From NCBI GenBank assembly GCA_963759875.1, contig CAVXBB010000015.1:372001-436000 (forward strand): a stretch of DNA of 64,000 nt, written 5' to 3'. This DNA comes from JAFAGX01 sp963759875. Its GTDB lineage: Bacteria > Acidobacteriota > Terriglobia > Terriglobales > Acidobacteriaceae. Below, one piece after another: positions 51,963-61,304 of this stretch. A model generated the notes under the pieces. It worked only from the letters and a program-made list of their open reading frames with translations, did not search any database and had not been told where the DNA came from. Position 1 is the stretch's first letter; each line of letters starts with the position of its first letter. Position numbers and translations under genes: made by a program.

Positions 51963-51990
51963 TGATGTTGCCTCTGACGACTGCCGATTA
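51963..51990 (+). promoter_or_regulatory. Possible sigma-28 promoter of the beta-barrel-like gene
   Basis: The plus strand reads TGATGTTG, 12 bases, GCCGATTA. The -10 is identical to the motA and flgM promoters and the spacing agrees; the -35 matches 5 of 8. The gene start is 28 bases downstream, as at motA. Confidence 0.55.
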
Positions 51991-52017
51991 ACTTGTGCAG
52001 TGCCAGAGGAGACGGTC

Positions 52018-52764
52018 GTGAAATGTGTGTACCGCTGTGCCGCGTGCCTATCCTTTTTTATTTCGATACTTGTGCCGGCACTCGCACAGCAAGACTCACG
52101 GAATGAGCAATTTCCCGCGGTCGAAGTCGCGGGCTCCAGTGGCGCGGCTAATAGCTCTGTGCGCCCGGTTAGCGAATCCGCTTCTCCTTCATCCGGGTCA
52201 AAATCACTCTGGCCTCGGCCGTATGCATTCGGCGGATTTGCACCCAGCGCTGGTGCAGGATATTCGGCCACAGCCGGCACTATAGGCGGGGGCTTGGACT
52301 TCGAGACTTCTCGGTTGATCGCAGTGACAGAACTTTCGATCGAAGATGCTCATAAACTCGACTCCGGAACTGGCACAGAAACGCACTTTATGACGCGCTT
52401 ATTCGTACGAGAGCCCGGCACTTGGTACTTCGGCGGTGGCGTGCAATGGAGCGAATTGGATACCGCGCTGTACTCGAAGCATGCCTGGAGGCCGGGGTTC
52501 GGCGCGGGCAAGGATTTTATTCACGAAACTTTTTCTGCGCGGGCCCAAGCTCTTTATCTCCTGCCGGGAACCGACCACTTGAACGGAGTGCAGGGGCCGG
52601 AGCTTAGCTTGTGGGTTCCATCCCCTGCAGTGCATCGCCACTGGTTCTACCGTCAGGTGGTAGGAATCTATGAGTTTCATCAAACTTCTGTGCCGGGAAA
52701 TCCCGGCTTGGACGACCGCTCTGCAAGCACTTTCCTGGAATTGACCGTCATGTACCGCTTCTGA
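52018..52764 (+). CDS. Putative outer-membrane beta-barrel protein
   Basis: The 248-residue protein starts at GTG 52018 behind AGAGGAG. A signal peptide (CAACLSFFISILVPALAQ) is followed by alternating polar/hydrophobic strands with aromatic girdle residues (TWYFGGGVQWSELDTALYSK, FSARAQALYLLPGTDHL), ending in FLELTVMYRF, a typical barrel end with terminal Phe. No known family is recognised. A sigma-28-like promoter suggests co-expression with flagella. Confidence 0.7.
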   Translation: MKCVYRCAACLSFFISILVPALAQQDSRNEQFPAVEVAGSSGAANSSVRPVSESASPSSGSKSLWPRPYAFGGFAPSAGAGYSATAGTIGGGLDFETSRLIAVTELSIEDAHKLDSGTGTETHFMTRLFVREPGTWYFGGGVQWSELDTALYSKHAWRPGFGAGKDFIHETFSARAQALYLLPGTDHLNGVQGPELSLWVPSPAVHRHWFYRQVVGIYEFHQTSVPGNPGLDDRSASTFLELTVMYRF

Positions 52765-52855
52765 AGACCTCCTTCCATTCCGCGATGAGAAAATCTAATT
52801 TCACCAGGGTAACGGCATGCCTGTTACTGCCACACGCGGCACAGCTAAGCGGACC

Positions 52856-52883
52856 TGAACTTTAGACCTCAAACTGCCGATTT
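52856..52883 (+). promoter_or_regulatory. Sigma-28 (FliA) promoter of the second HDOD gene
   Basis: The plus strand reads TGAACTTT, 12 bases, GCCGATTT: 6 of 8 at -35, 7 of 8 at -10, same spacing as the other sites. It lies 55 to 91 bases before the possible starts. Confidence 0.65.
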
Positions 52884-52937
52884 TACCTTTGCACGCAGAG
52901 AGAGCCGGGCCAGACTGGCAAGTGTCGAAGCGACTCC

Positions 52938-53858
52938 GTGCGCGCAAAAGCTCAGAGTATTCGTGAGGGGAGCTTGGACGCAGTCGAAAAAGCGGCGAAT
53001 CAGCTGAGATTGGTTGACCTGCGCCCTTTTCCCGGAGTCGCCGTCAAAGCTCTGCAGCTAGTCTCGGAGCCCAAGAGCCGGCTTCGCGATTTACATGACT
53101 TGATCTCCATGGATCAGGTGTTCGCGGCAGAAATTCTCAGGCTCGCCAATTCTCCGCTTTACGGCATACGCGCCGAAATCACCAGCACGCTGCAGGCGGT
53201 AATGCTCCTGGGATACGAGCGGGTCAAAGGTCTACTGCTAACGCTCGCGGTGAAAACCTACATCGGACAGTCCTTGCAAGCTCCCATTCTGAAGGCATGC
53301 TGGAGCCATAGTCTTGCTTGCGCGACCATCGCTGAGGAGTTGGCAGGAGCTACCACTATCGACAAAGATGTAGCTTATACGGCAGCACTCATTCACGATA
53401 TTGGACAACTCGCGTTGGCGATGATCGAGACCGAAGGATATAACGAGCTCCGAAACAAGGGTCTCATCAATGGAGACTCTATCCTGCAAGCGGAGCATGA
53501 CTTGTTCGGACTGGACCACTGTCAAGCCGGCGGTTTGCTGATGACAACATGGAATCTTCCGCTGACATTCATTGAGGTTGCGTCCTACCATCACGACCCC
53601 AGGAAGAGCGAAAGCCTGGATCTAGTGGGCGTGGTGAGTTTGAGTTCCCAGATCGCCGATGCCCTCGGATTTTCCGTGATACCCATCGCTACCCGGTACG
53701 ACGACATGGTCACGAATTTACCTGACGATGCGCGTCGCATCCTACCGGTCGAGGCAACCAAATTGCTACAGCGGATAGCAGACAAGATGAATTTGATCGA
53801 GTCGGCTCTGGAATTGAAGAGCATTCGAGTTCATCCCGATAGCCCCGCGATCGTCTGA
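52938..53858 (+). CDS. HDOD-domain signalling protein
   Basis: The 306-residue protein is an HDOD domain (about 20-225: LRPFPGVAVKALQLVSEPKS, ISMDQVFAAEILRLANSPLY, SHSLACATIAEELAG, AYTAALIHDIGQLALAMIE) with a helical C-terminal tail. It keeps HDIGQ, close to the HD motif, but the family normally lacks full catalytic residues. GTG 52938 or TTG 52974 (behind GAGGGGAG) may be the start. FliA promoter upstream. Confidence 0.88.
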   Translation: MRAKAQSIREGSLDAVEKAANQLRLVDLRPFPGVAVKALQLVSEPKSRLRDLHDLISMDQVFAAEILRLANSPLYGIRAEITSTLQAVMLLGYERVKGLLLTLAVKTYIGQSLQAPILKACWSHSLACATIAEELAGATTIDKDVAYTAALIHDIGQLALAMIETEGYNELRNKGLINGDSILQAEHDLFGLDHCQAGGLLMTTWNLPLTFIEVASYHHDPRKSESLDLVGVVSLSSQIADALGFSVIPIATRYDDMVTNLPDDARRILPVEATKLLQRIADKMNLIESALELKSIRVHPDSPAIV

Positions 53859-54136
53859 ATTAGGCTGTCACGTGTTTACGCCAGTCATCCTATGCCAAGA
53901 ATGTGAAGGTGAATTGCAGGCACAGTCACAAAGTGCCTTTCGCATGCTTGCCTTCCCGTCTCCTGAATTTGCTTCGCGCTAACGCTCAGAGTGGAGCGTG
54001 AACACGCATAGTGCCCGCCGATTATGACGACGAACTTAATTCTCGATGAAAACCGATGTACAGCTCCTCGATGGACTGACGGGTCGGGCGCACAGCCATA
54101 TTTGGCGTAACATCATCGAAATAAAAAGGCTGCGAT

Positions 54137-56074
54137 TTAGGTGCGAGCGCACTGTTCTTGTAGCATGTCTTCAGCGCGGGACGGGTGAACTGGCCGCGAG
54201 AAGAAGTAGCCTTGGCCGAACTCGCATCCAATCTTCTCGAGAAGATTCAGCTGCACTGCACTCTCAATGCCTGAAGCTACCGCGTTCAGTTTAAGGTTGC
54301 GCGCCAATGTAATGATCAACTGCACCACATCCCGGCTGCAGCGGTCACTGGGTATACTGCCGACGAGGGAGCGGTCGATCTTCAACTCATCAATAGGCAA
54401 ACGCCGCAGCCAATTAAGAGAGGAGTGGCCGGCGCCAAAATCTCCAATACTGACGCCAACTCCCAGATGCTTAAGTTGCCCCAGAACTGTAGATGTAAGT
54501 CTAGGATCTGCCATCGACGCTGCTTCGGTTAGCTCCAACTGCAGCCGGGAGGGCGCAATGCGCGCCTCCTGCACGGCGGCTCGCACGTTCGAAACCAGCT
54601 CGGGATGGCTGAATTGCTTTGCGGAAAGATTCACTGTTAGCTTGCTGCCATCCTGTAACAGGTATTTGGATTCCCAGTTACGAATCTGCTCGCAAGCCTC
54701 GCGCAAGACATAGTTTCCGATGGCGACAATTAACCCTACATTCTCCGCTACCTCAATGAACTGATACGGCGAAATCAAGCCTTTTTGGGGATGTTGCCAC
54801 CGCACCAATGCCTCAAATCCGAAGATGCTCTTATTCCGAAGAGCAAAGATCGGTTGATACAGAATCTGGAATTGATTTTGCTGAATTGCGGTTCGCAGTT
54901 CGGTTTCCAGTTGCAGCCGGTTCACTGCTCGGGTGTGCAAAGCCTCATCGAATAGTTCACATCGGGCTCCCCCTAACGCTTTAGCCCGGCGCATGGCCAC
55001 GTCCGCTTCTTGCAACAGAATCTCCGGACTTTCCTGGCCAGGTTGGTTGAGCGCGATACCGACGCTGGCCGAAGCCTTGATTTCGTGACCATCGACCTGG
55101 ATCGGAACGTCCAGCGCCGCTTGAACACGTCGCGCCACCCTCATGGCATCGCTTGGGTCTTTGATGAATTCGAGCAGGATCGTGAACTCATCGCCGCCCA
55201 GTCGCGAAAGCAGAGCGTCGGGGATTGGGAGTGCGCCCTTTGGGCGGGCCAGAGTGTCATCGGTGCGAAGAATCTTGGCCAGCCGTCGCCCGATTTCGGC
55301 GATGATTTGATCGCCGGCCTGTATTCCCAGCGTGCGATTGAATTGGTCAAAGCCGTCGACGTCCGCAAACAGAATCGCGTACTGGTATTCGGAATGACGT
55401 TGTGCGCGGGCAAAGGGCCGCTGCAAGCGATCCAGGAACAACTGGCGATTGGGAAGACCGGTTTGGCCATCGCGAAAGGAATCCTGTTCGACTTTCTCTT
55501 CTTCCCGCTTCCTCTCGGTGATATCGCGATTCACGATGACGAGTTTTTCTACTTCTCCGTGCTCGTTTTTAATCGCGCTCGCGGTGGATTCCAGTATCCG
55601 CCAGGCGCCGCTCTTGTGGCGGATGCGATATTCCAATTTCTTACCAACTCCGGTGGAACGAGCCTCGCGGCCAGCCTCCAATACCTTGAAGCGATCGTCC
55701 GGGTGGATCTGCTCAAACACCGGGGTTTTCGCCAGTTCCTCTGGGGTGTATCCCAAAACCTTTTCATACGCTGGGCTGTTGTACAAACGGTGCCCTTTTA
55801 GGTCCACGAGCGCAATCATGTCAGCTGCATTCTCGGCTACGATGCGAAAAAGTTCTTCCCGCTTAGCTGCACTCTGACGATATTGATAGACCCGCCATTG
55901 CTGATAGCCGAGAAGGATAACCAGAACGGGCACAAGATAGAAAGTCCAATGCTCCAGCGTGGTAAAAGGAAATACAGACCCATCCGGCATGAGCGAAGAC
56001 AGGAGGCGCGTGTCGCCCTGAAAAACAGAAATCAGGGCCAAGACCGGCACGATAGTGAGAGTCAAATCCATCAA
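54137..56074 (-). CDS. PAS-GGDEF-EAL c-di-GMP signalling protein
   Basis: The 645-residue protein has two N-terminal membrane segments (about 4-18 and 43-60), a PAS/PAC domain (about 70-190), a GGDEF domain with intact SRLGGDEF (about 210-375) and an EAL domain (about 390-635). In EAL, FEALVRW, NLSAKQF and DELKIDRS are kept, but DDFG is IGDFG and AEG-x-E is VASGIES, so phosphodiesterase activity may be lost while cyclase activity is plausible. A sigma-28 promoter lies 82 bases upstream. Confidence 0.93.
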   Translation of the reverse strand: MMDLTLTIVPVLALISVFQGDTRLLSSLMPDGSVFPFTTLEHWTFYLVPVLVILLGYQQWRVYQYRQSAAKREELFRIVAENAADMIALVDLKGHRLYNSPAYEKVLGYTPEELAKTPVFEQIHPDDRFKVLEAGREARSTGVGKKLEYRIRHKSGAWRILESTASAIKNEHGEVEKLVIVNRDITERKREEEKVEQDSFRDGQTGLPNRQLFLDRLQRPFARAQRHSEYQYAILFADVDGFDQFNRTLGIQAGDQIIAEIGRRLAKILRTDDTLARPKGALPIPDALLSRLGGDEFTILLEFIKDPSDAMRVARRVQAALDVPIQVDGHEIKASASVGIALNQPGQESPEILLQEADVAMRRAKALGGARCELFDEALHTRAVNRLQLETELRTAIQQNQFQILYQPIFALRNKSIFGFEALVRWQHPQKGLISPYQFIEVAENVGLIVAIGNYVLREACEQIRNWESKYLLQDGSKLTVNLSAKQFSHPELVSNVRAAVQEARIAPSRLQLELTEAASMADPRLTSTVLGQLKHLGVGVSIGDFGAGHSSLNWLRRLPIDELKIDRSLVGSIPSDRCSRDVVQLIITLARNLKLNAVASGIESAVQLNLLEKIGCEFGQGYFFSRPVHPSRAEDMLQEQCART

Positions 56075-56155
56075 GGTTATTGGCTCGACTCGAGATTGAG
56101 TTCACCAGCCGGCCAAGTCCTATCAACGCTCAGTGGACGCAGTCCAATGTCTTAC

Positions 56156-56184
56156 GTATCGGCTCAATACCGGTGAAAACTTTA
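56156..56184 (-). promoter_or_regulatory. Sigma-28 (FliA) promoter of the GGDEF-EAL gene
   Basis: The minus strand reads TAAAGTTT, 13 bases, GCCGATAC. The -35 is perfect, the -10 matches the first six bases, and the spacer is one longer than the others. Confidence 0.7.
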
Positions 56185-56305
56185 GAAAAAATTATGACTA
56201 CAGGTTACCGTAGTGGTTGGGCGGGAGCTTTTGGCGCGCTTCTTTAAACCGAAAGGAACACCCATCGAGTACCGGTTCGCCCGTACATCCGTGGAATAGC
56301 CCCAG

Positions 56306-56327
56306 ATGAGCGCGGGTGCGCGCTCAT
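56306..56327. repeat. Perfect hairpin in the gap before the MFS gene
   Basis: ATGAGCGCG, loop GGTG, CGCGCTCAT: a 9-bp perfect stem-loop with no T run. The rest of 56185-56476 shows no gene and no clear promoter for the MFS gene. Confidence 0.45.
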
Positions 56328-56476
56328 TTCGCGGTCCGGAGTTGGTGGCCTAGTGGCCGGACTGCAAGGAATTTGAAGTTGGACGAGGGGGCGGTCTGCA
56401 AAATGTAGCCGGCCACGAACTGGATCTGGTTACGAATCGATTTTGGCAGACAATGAGTCTAAACTAATCGCCCGGC

Positions 56477-57739
56477 ATGAGTGCACCAATCTACACCCCA
56501 AACGGCAAAGTCGCGTCACCGGCGGAGACTTCAAGGTTTCGCAAGATCTTCAAAGCGTTTCATTATGGCGACTTCCGCCTGATGTGGATCGGCGCCTGCA
56601 CTTCGAGCGTCGGGACCTGGATGCAGATCGTGGCTCAAGGCTGGCTGATCTATAGGCTGAGTCATTCCCCATTTCTGCTCGCCCTCGACCAATTTCTCGG
56701 TGGTATTCCGATTTTCTTGTTTTCTTTGATTGGCGGGGTCGTCGCAGACCGCATCGAACGCCGCAAAATTCTTCTAATGTCCCAGTACGTGCAGATGACT
56801 AGTGCCATCCTGCTCACGTTTCTGGTCGCCAGCGGAATGGTTCATGTATGGCACATTCTCAGTCTGTCATGTGTGAATGGGTTCGCGCAGGCCTTTGGCG
56901 GGCCAGCGTATTCAGCGTTGATTCCCACGCTGGTGGATCGGGACGACATGCCGAACGCGATCGCTCTGAATTCGATCCAGTTTAATCTTGCGGTCACGGT
57001 TGGACCGGCACTCGCTGGGATCACGCTAGCCAAGCTGGGCGAAAAATGGTGCTTCGGGCTGAATGCGGTCTCTTTTTTGGCACCAGTAATTTCGCTCTCC
57101 CTCATCACCGCCAGATTTCTGCCTGCGCCTACGAGTGAGTCGATGTTCAGTAGTCTGAAACAAGGAATTCAATTCCTGCGTCGACAAACCTCGATGGAAG
57201 CTCTGACGGTATTAGCGTTCATCATGACCAGTTTGAGTATGCCGCTACGGACGTATTTCCCAGTGTTCGTAACGGACATTTTTCATCGCGGGCCGGAAAC
57301 CTATGGCAATCTGCTTTCGCTCATGGGAGTGGGTTCGATTTGCGGTTCGCTCGGTGTTGCCGCGCTAGGCAACATGCGACATAAAGGCCGATTCGCGTTA
57401 AGCATGCTGATCTTCCTTGGCATAGGAATCTCGGGGTTTTCTCTGTCGCACTGGCTGCCGTTTAGCTACTCGATGCTGGTGCTGGTGGGGGCGTCCATGA
57501 TGGCAGTATTTGCCACCGTAACCTCACTCGTCCAGTTGATCACCACGAATGAGATGCGCGGCCGCGTCATGAGCGTTTACAACTGTGCATTCCGTGGCGG
57601 CATGCCGACCGGCAATCTGATCTCTGGATGGCTGGTTCCCGCGTTCACCGCCCCTGTTGTACTGGGTGTAAATGGATCATTGTTAGTTCTAGTTTCGCTG
57701 TACTTTTTCTTGATAGAACGCCGAGTGGCGACATTATGA
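56477..57739 (+). CDS. MFS transporter of the EntS/MFS_3 type
   Basis: The 420-residue membrane protein has about 12 hydrophobic segments and MFS_3 features: FRLMWIGACTSSVGTWMQIV at the first helix, the loop motif GGVVADRIERRKILL, and SAILLTFLVASG. Relatives export enterobactin or drugs; substrate unknown. It is not obviously part of the flagellar regulon. Confidence 0.9.
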   Translation: MSAPIYTPNGKVASPAETSRFRKIFKAFHYGDFRLMWIGACTSSVGTWMQIVAQGWLIYRLSHSPFLLALDQFLGGIPIFLFSLIGGVVADRIERRKILLMSQYVQMTSAILLTFLVASGMVHVWHILSLSCVNGFAQAFGGPAYSALIPTLVDRDDMPNAIALNSIQFNLAVTVGPALAGITLAKLGEKWCFGLNAVSFLAPVISLSLITARFLPAPTSESMFSSLKQGIQFLRRQTSMEALTVLAFIMTSLSMPLRTYFPVFVTDIFHRGPETYGNLLSLMGVGSICGSLGVAALGNMRHKGRFALSMLIFLGIGISGFSLSHWLPFSYSMLVLVGASMMAVFATVTSLVQLITTNEMRGRVMSVYNCAFRGGMPTGNLISGWLVPAFTAPVVLGVNGSLLVLVSLYFFLIERRVATL

Positions 57740-57938
57740 AGTCGCCCAATGCAATTGTTTCCCGCCGCTCACTGCAATGCATTCGATACAGGGCCGATAC
57801 TTATCACAAGACCGAACTCCGAAACGAGTGTACCGTTCCGCGCATCACTCTAACTTATTTCCAAGCAGCCAGTGGGACACTACGCCTCGCACTGTCTTGC
57901 ACCTAAGCTGCAAAAACCTGCACGGATTGACATTATCG

Positions 57939-57993
57939 AAAAACCTCGACGACAATGATGCGGCTGCGACTTGCGGCGCGCGTCGGGGTTTTT
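57939..57993. terminator. Bidirectional terminator-like inverted repeat
   Basis: AAAAACCTCGACG and CGTCGGGGTTTTT form 12 of 13 pairs over a 29-base GC-rich spacer, with an A run before and a T run after. It lies between the MFS gene and the Ig-repeat gene and could end transcription from the left. Confidence 0.6.
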
Positions 57994-58030
57994 AACGGCA
58001 CCTGATGAGTAGTTGGGGTTGCGGTTACAT

Positions 58031-61000
58031 ATGGGGCTGTATCGAGTATTACGACGCTCAGTCGCACCCCGCGCGCATCCTTGCTTAGTGTCCGCGGCTG
58101 TCTTGTCCTGCCTCGCTTCCGCGTCGTTAGTTTCTGCGCAGACGCTCGTTTCAATCAGAGTTTCCCCACCGCCCCCTTTTGCGGTAGGCACTACCCAGCA
58201 GTTGACTGCGACCGGAATGTTCAGCGATGGCAGCTCTCAGGATCTTACGATTTCCGTCGCTTGGAGCACTCTAGATCCCACCATTGCCACGGTTGACGCT
58301 CAAGGCCTCGCCACAGGTGTGTCAGTGGGAATGACGATGGTGAGCGCCAGCGAATTTGGGATCACCGGGACCGCGAACCTGAACGTCACCCCGGCAATCT
58401 TGGCCTCCATTGCCGTCACACCCGCGATGCCTACAATTCCGTTGGGGTCTCAGCAACAGTTCACCGCGACCGGCACTTTCACCGATGGCAGCACGCAGGA
58501 CATCACCAAAACTGCGCACTGGACTTCATCCATGCCCATGGTGGCTCCCGTCGGCGACGGTCCACCCAACAAAGGCTTGGCAACAGGCGTAGCCACTGGA
58601 AGCACAACTATTACAGCTAGCTCAGGGCCGATCAGCGGAAGCACAACGCTCACGGTGGCCGCAGCGGTGCTTATATCGATCGCAGTTACCCCGGCAAATC
58701 CCTCCATCGCATTAGGCAGCACACAACAATTCACGGCGACGGGCACGTTCTCGGATTCACATACGCAAGATTTGACTTCAACTGCAACATGGGCCTCAGA
58801 TACGCCCGGGACCGCAACAGTAAATCAGACTGGCCTGGCTGCTAGCGTTGGCACTGGAACAGCCACTATCAGCGCGACTTCCGCGGGAATAACCGGTTCA
58901 ACAGTCCTTACTGTGACGGCCGCAGTTTTGGTTTCGATAAATATCAGTCCTCAGACCGCAACGATTCCGCTGGGGAGCACGCAGCAGTTCACCGCAACCG
59001 GAAGCTATTCCGATGGCACGAAGCAGGATGTGACAACGCGGGGGCACTGGAGTTCAAGTGACTCTAGAGTCGCCACAATCAGCAACAGCGATGGCAACCA
59101 CGGCCTGGCTAGCAGTGAGGGAGTTGGCACGACAACGATCGGTATTACGTTAGATAACGTTTCGGGGTCGGCGACACTAACGGTTGCTCCCGCGGCATTG
59201 GTGTCAATTAGCGTCACGCCATCAAGCCCGACAATCGCCCTTGGCAACACCCAACAATTCACTGCAACGGGGATGTACACAGATGGGAGCACAAAAGATA
59301 TCACTTCGGTGGTCAATTGGAGTTCGTCCTTGGCCTCTGTGGCTGTTATCAGCAACAGTCCAGGCACGAATGGCTTGGCGACCAGCGCAGGGATAGGAAC
59401 TACGAACGTTACCGCGACTTCTGGTGCGCTCTCGGGTGCCACAACGTTGACGGTGGGGACGGCCGCGCTCGTATCCATCAAGGTTTCGCCAACGGATCCA
59501 TCCATACCGCTTGGCGGTAGCCAGCAATTCACCGCGACCGGCACTTATACCGATGACAGCTCACAGGATCTTACGCACTCGGTTACGTGGTCGTCCGATG
59601 CAACGTCGGTCGCATCCATCAACACTAGCGGATTAGCAAGCGCCCTCGGAACAGGGACGGCCCATATTTCGGCCACGTCGGGCGACATATCGAGTTCAAC
59701 TAACATGACTGTCACTGCTCCACTGCCGCCTACCTGCTCACTGCAGGTATCGCCGACGAACGGAAGTGCTCCCCTTACGGTAACTGCAACCGCGACTTGC
59801 CAGGGCGGGAAGCAGATTGTTGGCAGCGTCATCAGCTTTGGTGATGGCTTTTATCAATCTGGCGCCAGTGCTACGCATACCTTCGCGGCTGCTGGCTCAT
59901 TCACCGTAAGCGTGACCGCAACTGATGGCGCAGGCAACACCTCAAAAGCGGATTCCAGTTCAGTATCGGTCAGTGATGTTGCAAACTTATTTGTCGGCGT
60001 GAGCAACGGACAAATCGAGCAATTCGATACTTCCGGCAATCTGATCAAAACCTTGAGCACGGGCCAAGGTGGGTCGGTTACGGGAATGGGATTCGACGCA
60101 CTTGACGCGCTTTATGTCACCGACTTCACAGCCGATAGCGTGACCAAATTTGATGGCAAGGGGAACCTGATTGGGAATTTCGGAACAGGCTACAATTGCA
60201 AACCCGAATCGATTGTGTTCGACAACCAAGGCAATGCTTACGTGGGTGAGACCGGATGTAGCCACGCACTGCTGAAATTCGACGCGTACGGCAACCTGGT
60301 TCATGGCTGGGCTGTAACCACTGAAGTCGAAGGCAGTGATTGGATCGACCTGGCCAGCGACCAGTGCACGATTTTTTACACCTCACAGGGGACCTCGATT
60401 TTTCGCTTCAACACGTGCACTGGTGCGCAAATGCCGGTCTTTGCTACTGGCTTGCACACCGCGCTCGGGTTGCGGATTCTTAGCGACGGTGGCGTGCTCG
60501 TGGCTGACAGTCAGGACATAGTGCGTTTCGATTCGGCTGGCAGAAACATTGCAACGTACACCGCAACTGGCGAAAACTGCTGGGTTTCCGTAACTCTGGA
60601 TCCTAATGGTTCATCGTTTTGGGCGGTGGATTACTGCACTTCCGATTTCGTTCACTTCGATCTCAATTCCGGAAATCAACTTGCGAAATACAATACTGGA
60701 ACTGCGAACCAGACGGTTTATGGGATTGCGATGCGAAGCGCGGCAAGGCAGACTGCGCCGGCGGGTCCGTTCATTGCGAGCCAGCAGACTCTATCAGTTT
60801 CATCCGGCCAGACGGCCTCGCTCGATCTGACGTTTGCTCCAGGTAGCGCTGCGCTAAACCAGACGTTTACTTTTTCCTGTGCGCAGTTGCCCATTGGAGC
60901 CAGCTGTTCTTTCTCGCCACAAACCGTGGTCGCGAGTTCCTCTGGCATGTCCCCAATTCAAGTGACAGTGAGCACTTCGAACGGCACAGGCTCGACTGCG

Positions 61001-61303
61001 CAATTGCTGCTCGCGTACCGGAAAACTTTCGCATTTTGCCTGCCTTGCATCGGTTTCGTGTTTTTCAGCTGCGTCAGAATAAAAGCCAGGGATAAGAAGC
61101 TCGGGTTGATTGCATTGCTGATACTCGCGGCGTCTTTGTTCGGATGCGGCGGCTCGTCGTCAAGCAATAACACAACGAGCAATCCGACGTCTCCGCCAAG
61201 TCCGAGTAGCACGGCAACACCGGCAGGCACATATTCAATAGTGATTCAAGCGAGTTCGAATTCCCTGGTGAGTTCGACTGTTGTCACTCTCACTGTGCAC
61301 TGA
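58031..61303 (+). CDS. Secreted Ig-like (BIG2) repeat and PKD protein with propeller-like region
   Basis: The 1090-residue protein starts at ATG 58031 with a signal peptide (AAVLSCLASASLVSAQ). Six BIG2-type repeats (about 39-555) each carry QQFTATG and a D-G/D-S-x-x-D(L/I)T motif, followed by a PKD domain (about 565-645) and an NHL-like region (about 650-900: LDALYVTDFTADSVTKFDGK). The C-terminus has two hydrophobic segments, one resembling a lipobox (LLILAASLFGCGG), then TPAGTYSIVIQASSN. I recall this tail from acidobacterial secreted proteins. Likely surface adhesion or matrix. Confidence 0.88.
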   Translation: MGLYRVLRRSVAPRAHPCLVSAAVLSCLASASLVSAQTLVSIRVSPPPPFAVGTTQQLTATGMFSDGSSQDLTISVAWSTLDPTIATVDAQGLATGVSVGMTMVSASEFGITGTANLNVTPAILASIAVTPAMPTIPLGSQQQFTATGTFTDGSTQDITKTAHWTSSMPMVAPVGDGPPNKGLATGVATGSTTITASSGPISGSTTLTVAAAVLISIAVTPANPSIALGSTQQFTATGTFSDSHTQDLTSTATWASDTPGTATVNQTGLAASVGTGTATISATSAGITGSTVLTVTAAVLVSINISPQTATIPLGSTQQFTATGSYSDGTKQDVTTRGHWSSSDSRVATISNSDGNHGLASSEGVGTTTIGITLDNVSGSATLTVAPAALVSISVTPSSPTIALGNTQQFTATGMYTDGSTKDITSVVNWSSSLASVAVISNSPGTNGLATSAGIGTTNVTATSGALSGATTLTVGTAALVSIKVSPTDPSIPLGGSQQFTATGTYTDDSSQDLTHSVTWSSDATSVASINTSGLASALGTGTAHISATSGDISSSTNMTVTAPLPPTCSLQVSPTNGSAPLTVTATATCQGGKQIVGSVISFGDGFYQSGASATHTFAAAGSFTVSVTATDGAGNTSKADSSSVSVSDVANLFVGVSNGQIEQFDTSGNLIKTLSTGQGGSVTGMGFDALDALYVTDFTADSVTKFDGKGNLIGNFGTGYNCKPESIVFDNQGNAYVGETGCSHALLKFDAYGNLVHGWAVTTEVEGSDWIDLASDQCTIFYTSQGTSIFRFNTCTGAQMPVFATGLHTALGLRILSDGGVLVADSQDIVRFDSAGRNIATYTATGENCWVSVTLDPNGSSFWAVDYCTSDFVHFDLNSGNQLAKYNTGTANQTVYGIAMRSAARQTAPAGPFIASQQTLSVSSGQTASLDLTFAPGSAALNQTFTFSCAQLPIGASCSFSPQTVVASSSGMSPIQVTVSTSNGTGSTAQLLLAYRKTFAFCLPCIGFVFFSCVRIKARDKKLGLIALLILAASLFGCGGSSSSNNTTSNPTSPPSPSSTATPAGTYSIVIQASSNSLVSSTVVTLTVH
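58148..59710 (+). repeat. Six tandem Ig-like repeat units in coding DNA
   Basis: Six units of about 85 codons, each beginning near a LVSI-x-V-x-P-like segment and containing a conserved block for QQFTATGT. The second to sixth units share the codon block around CAGCAGTTCACCGC, so they are recent duplicates open to recombination; the first (QQLTATGM) is more divergent. Confidence 0.75.
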
Positions 61304-61304
61304 T

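Noticed and set aside
53999..54024. GCCGATTA at 54017 as a FliA promoter
   Set aside because: The -10 is perfect but no -35 at 10-13 bases, and it points into the 3' end of a convergent gene. Left open as a weak antisense site.
55010..55801. 263-codon frame antisense to the GGDEF-EAL gene
   Set aside because: Shadow of the well-supported PAS-GGDEF-EAL frame.
61100..61180. Lipobox LLILAASLFGCGG in the Ig-repeat protein as the start of a separate lipoprotein gene
   Set aside because: It is in frame with the long upstream coding region and matches a C-terminal tail layout I recall from acidobacterial secreted proteins.
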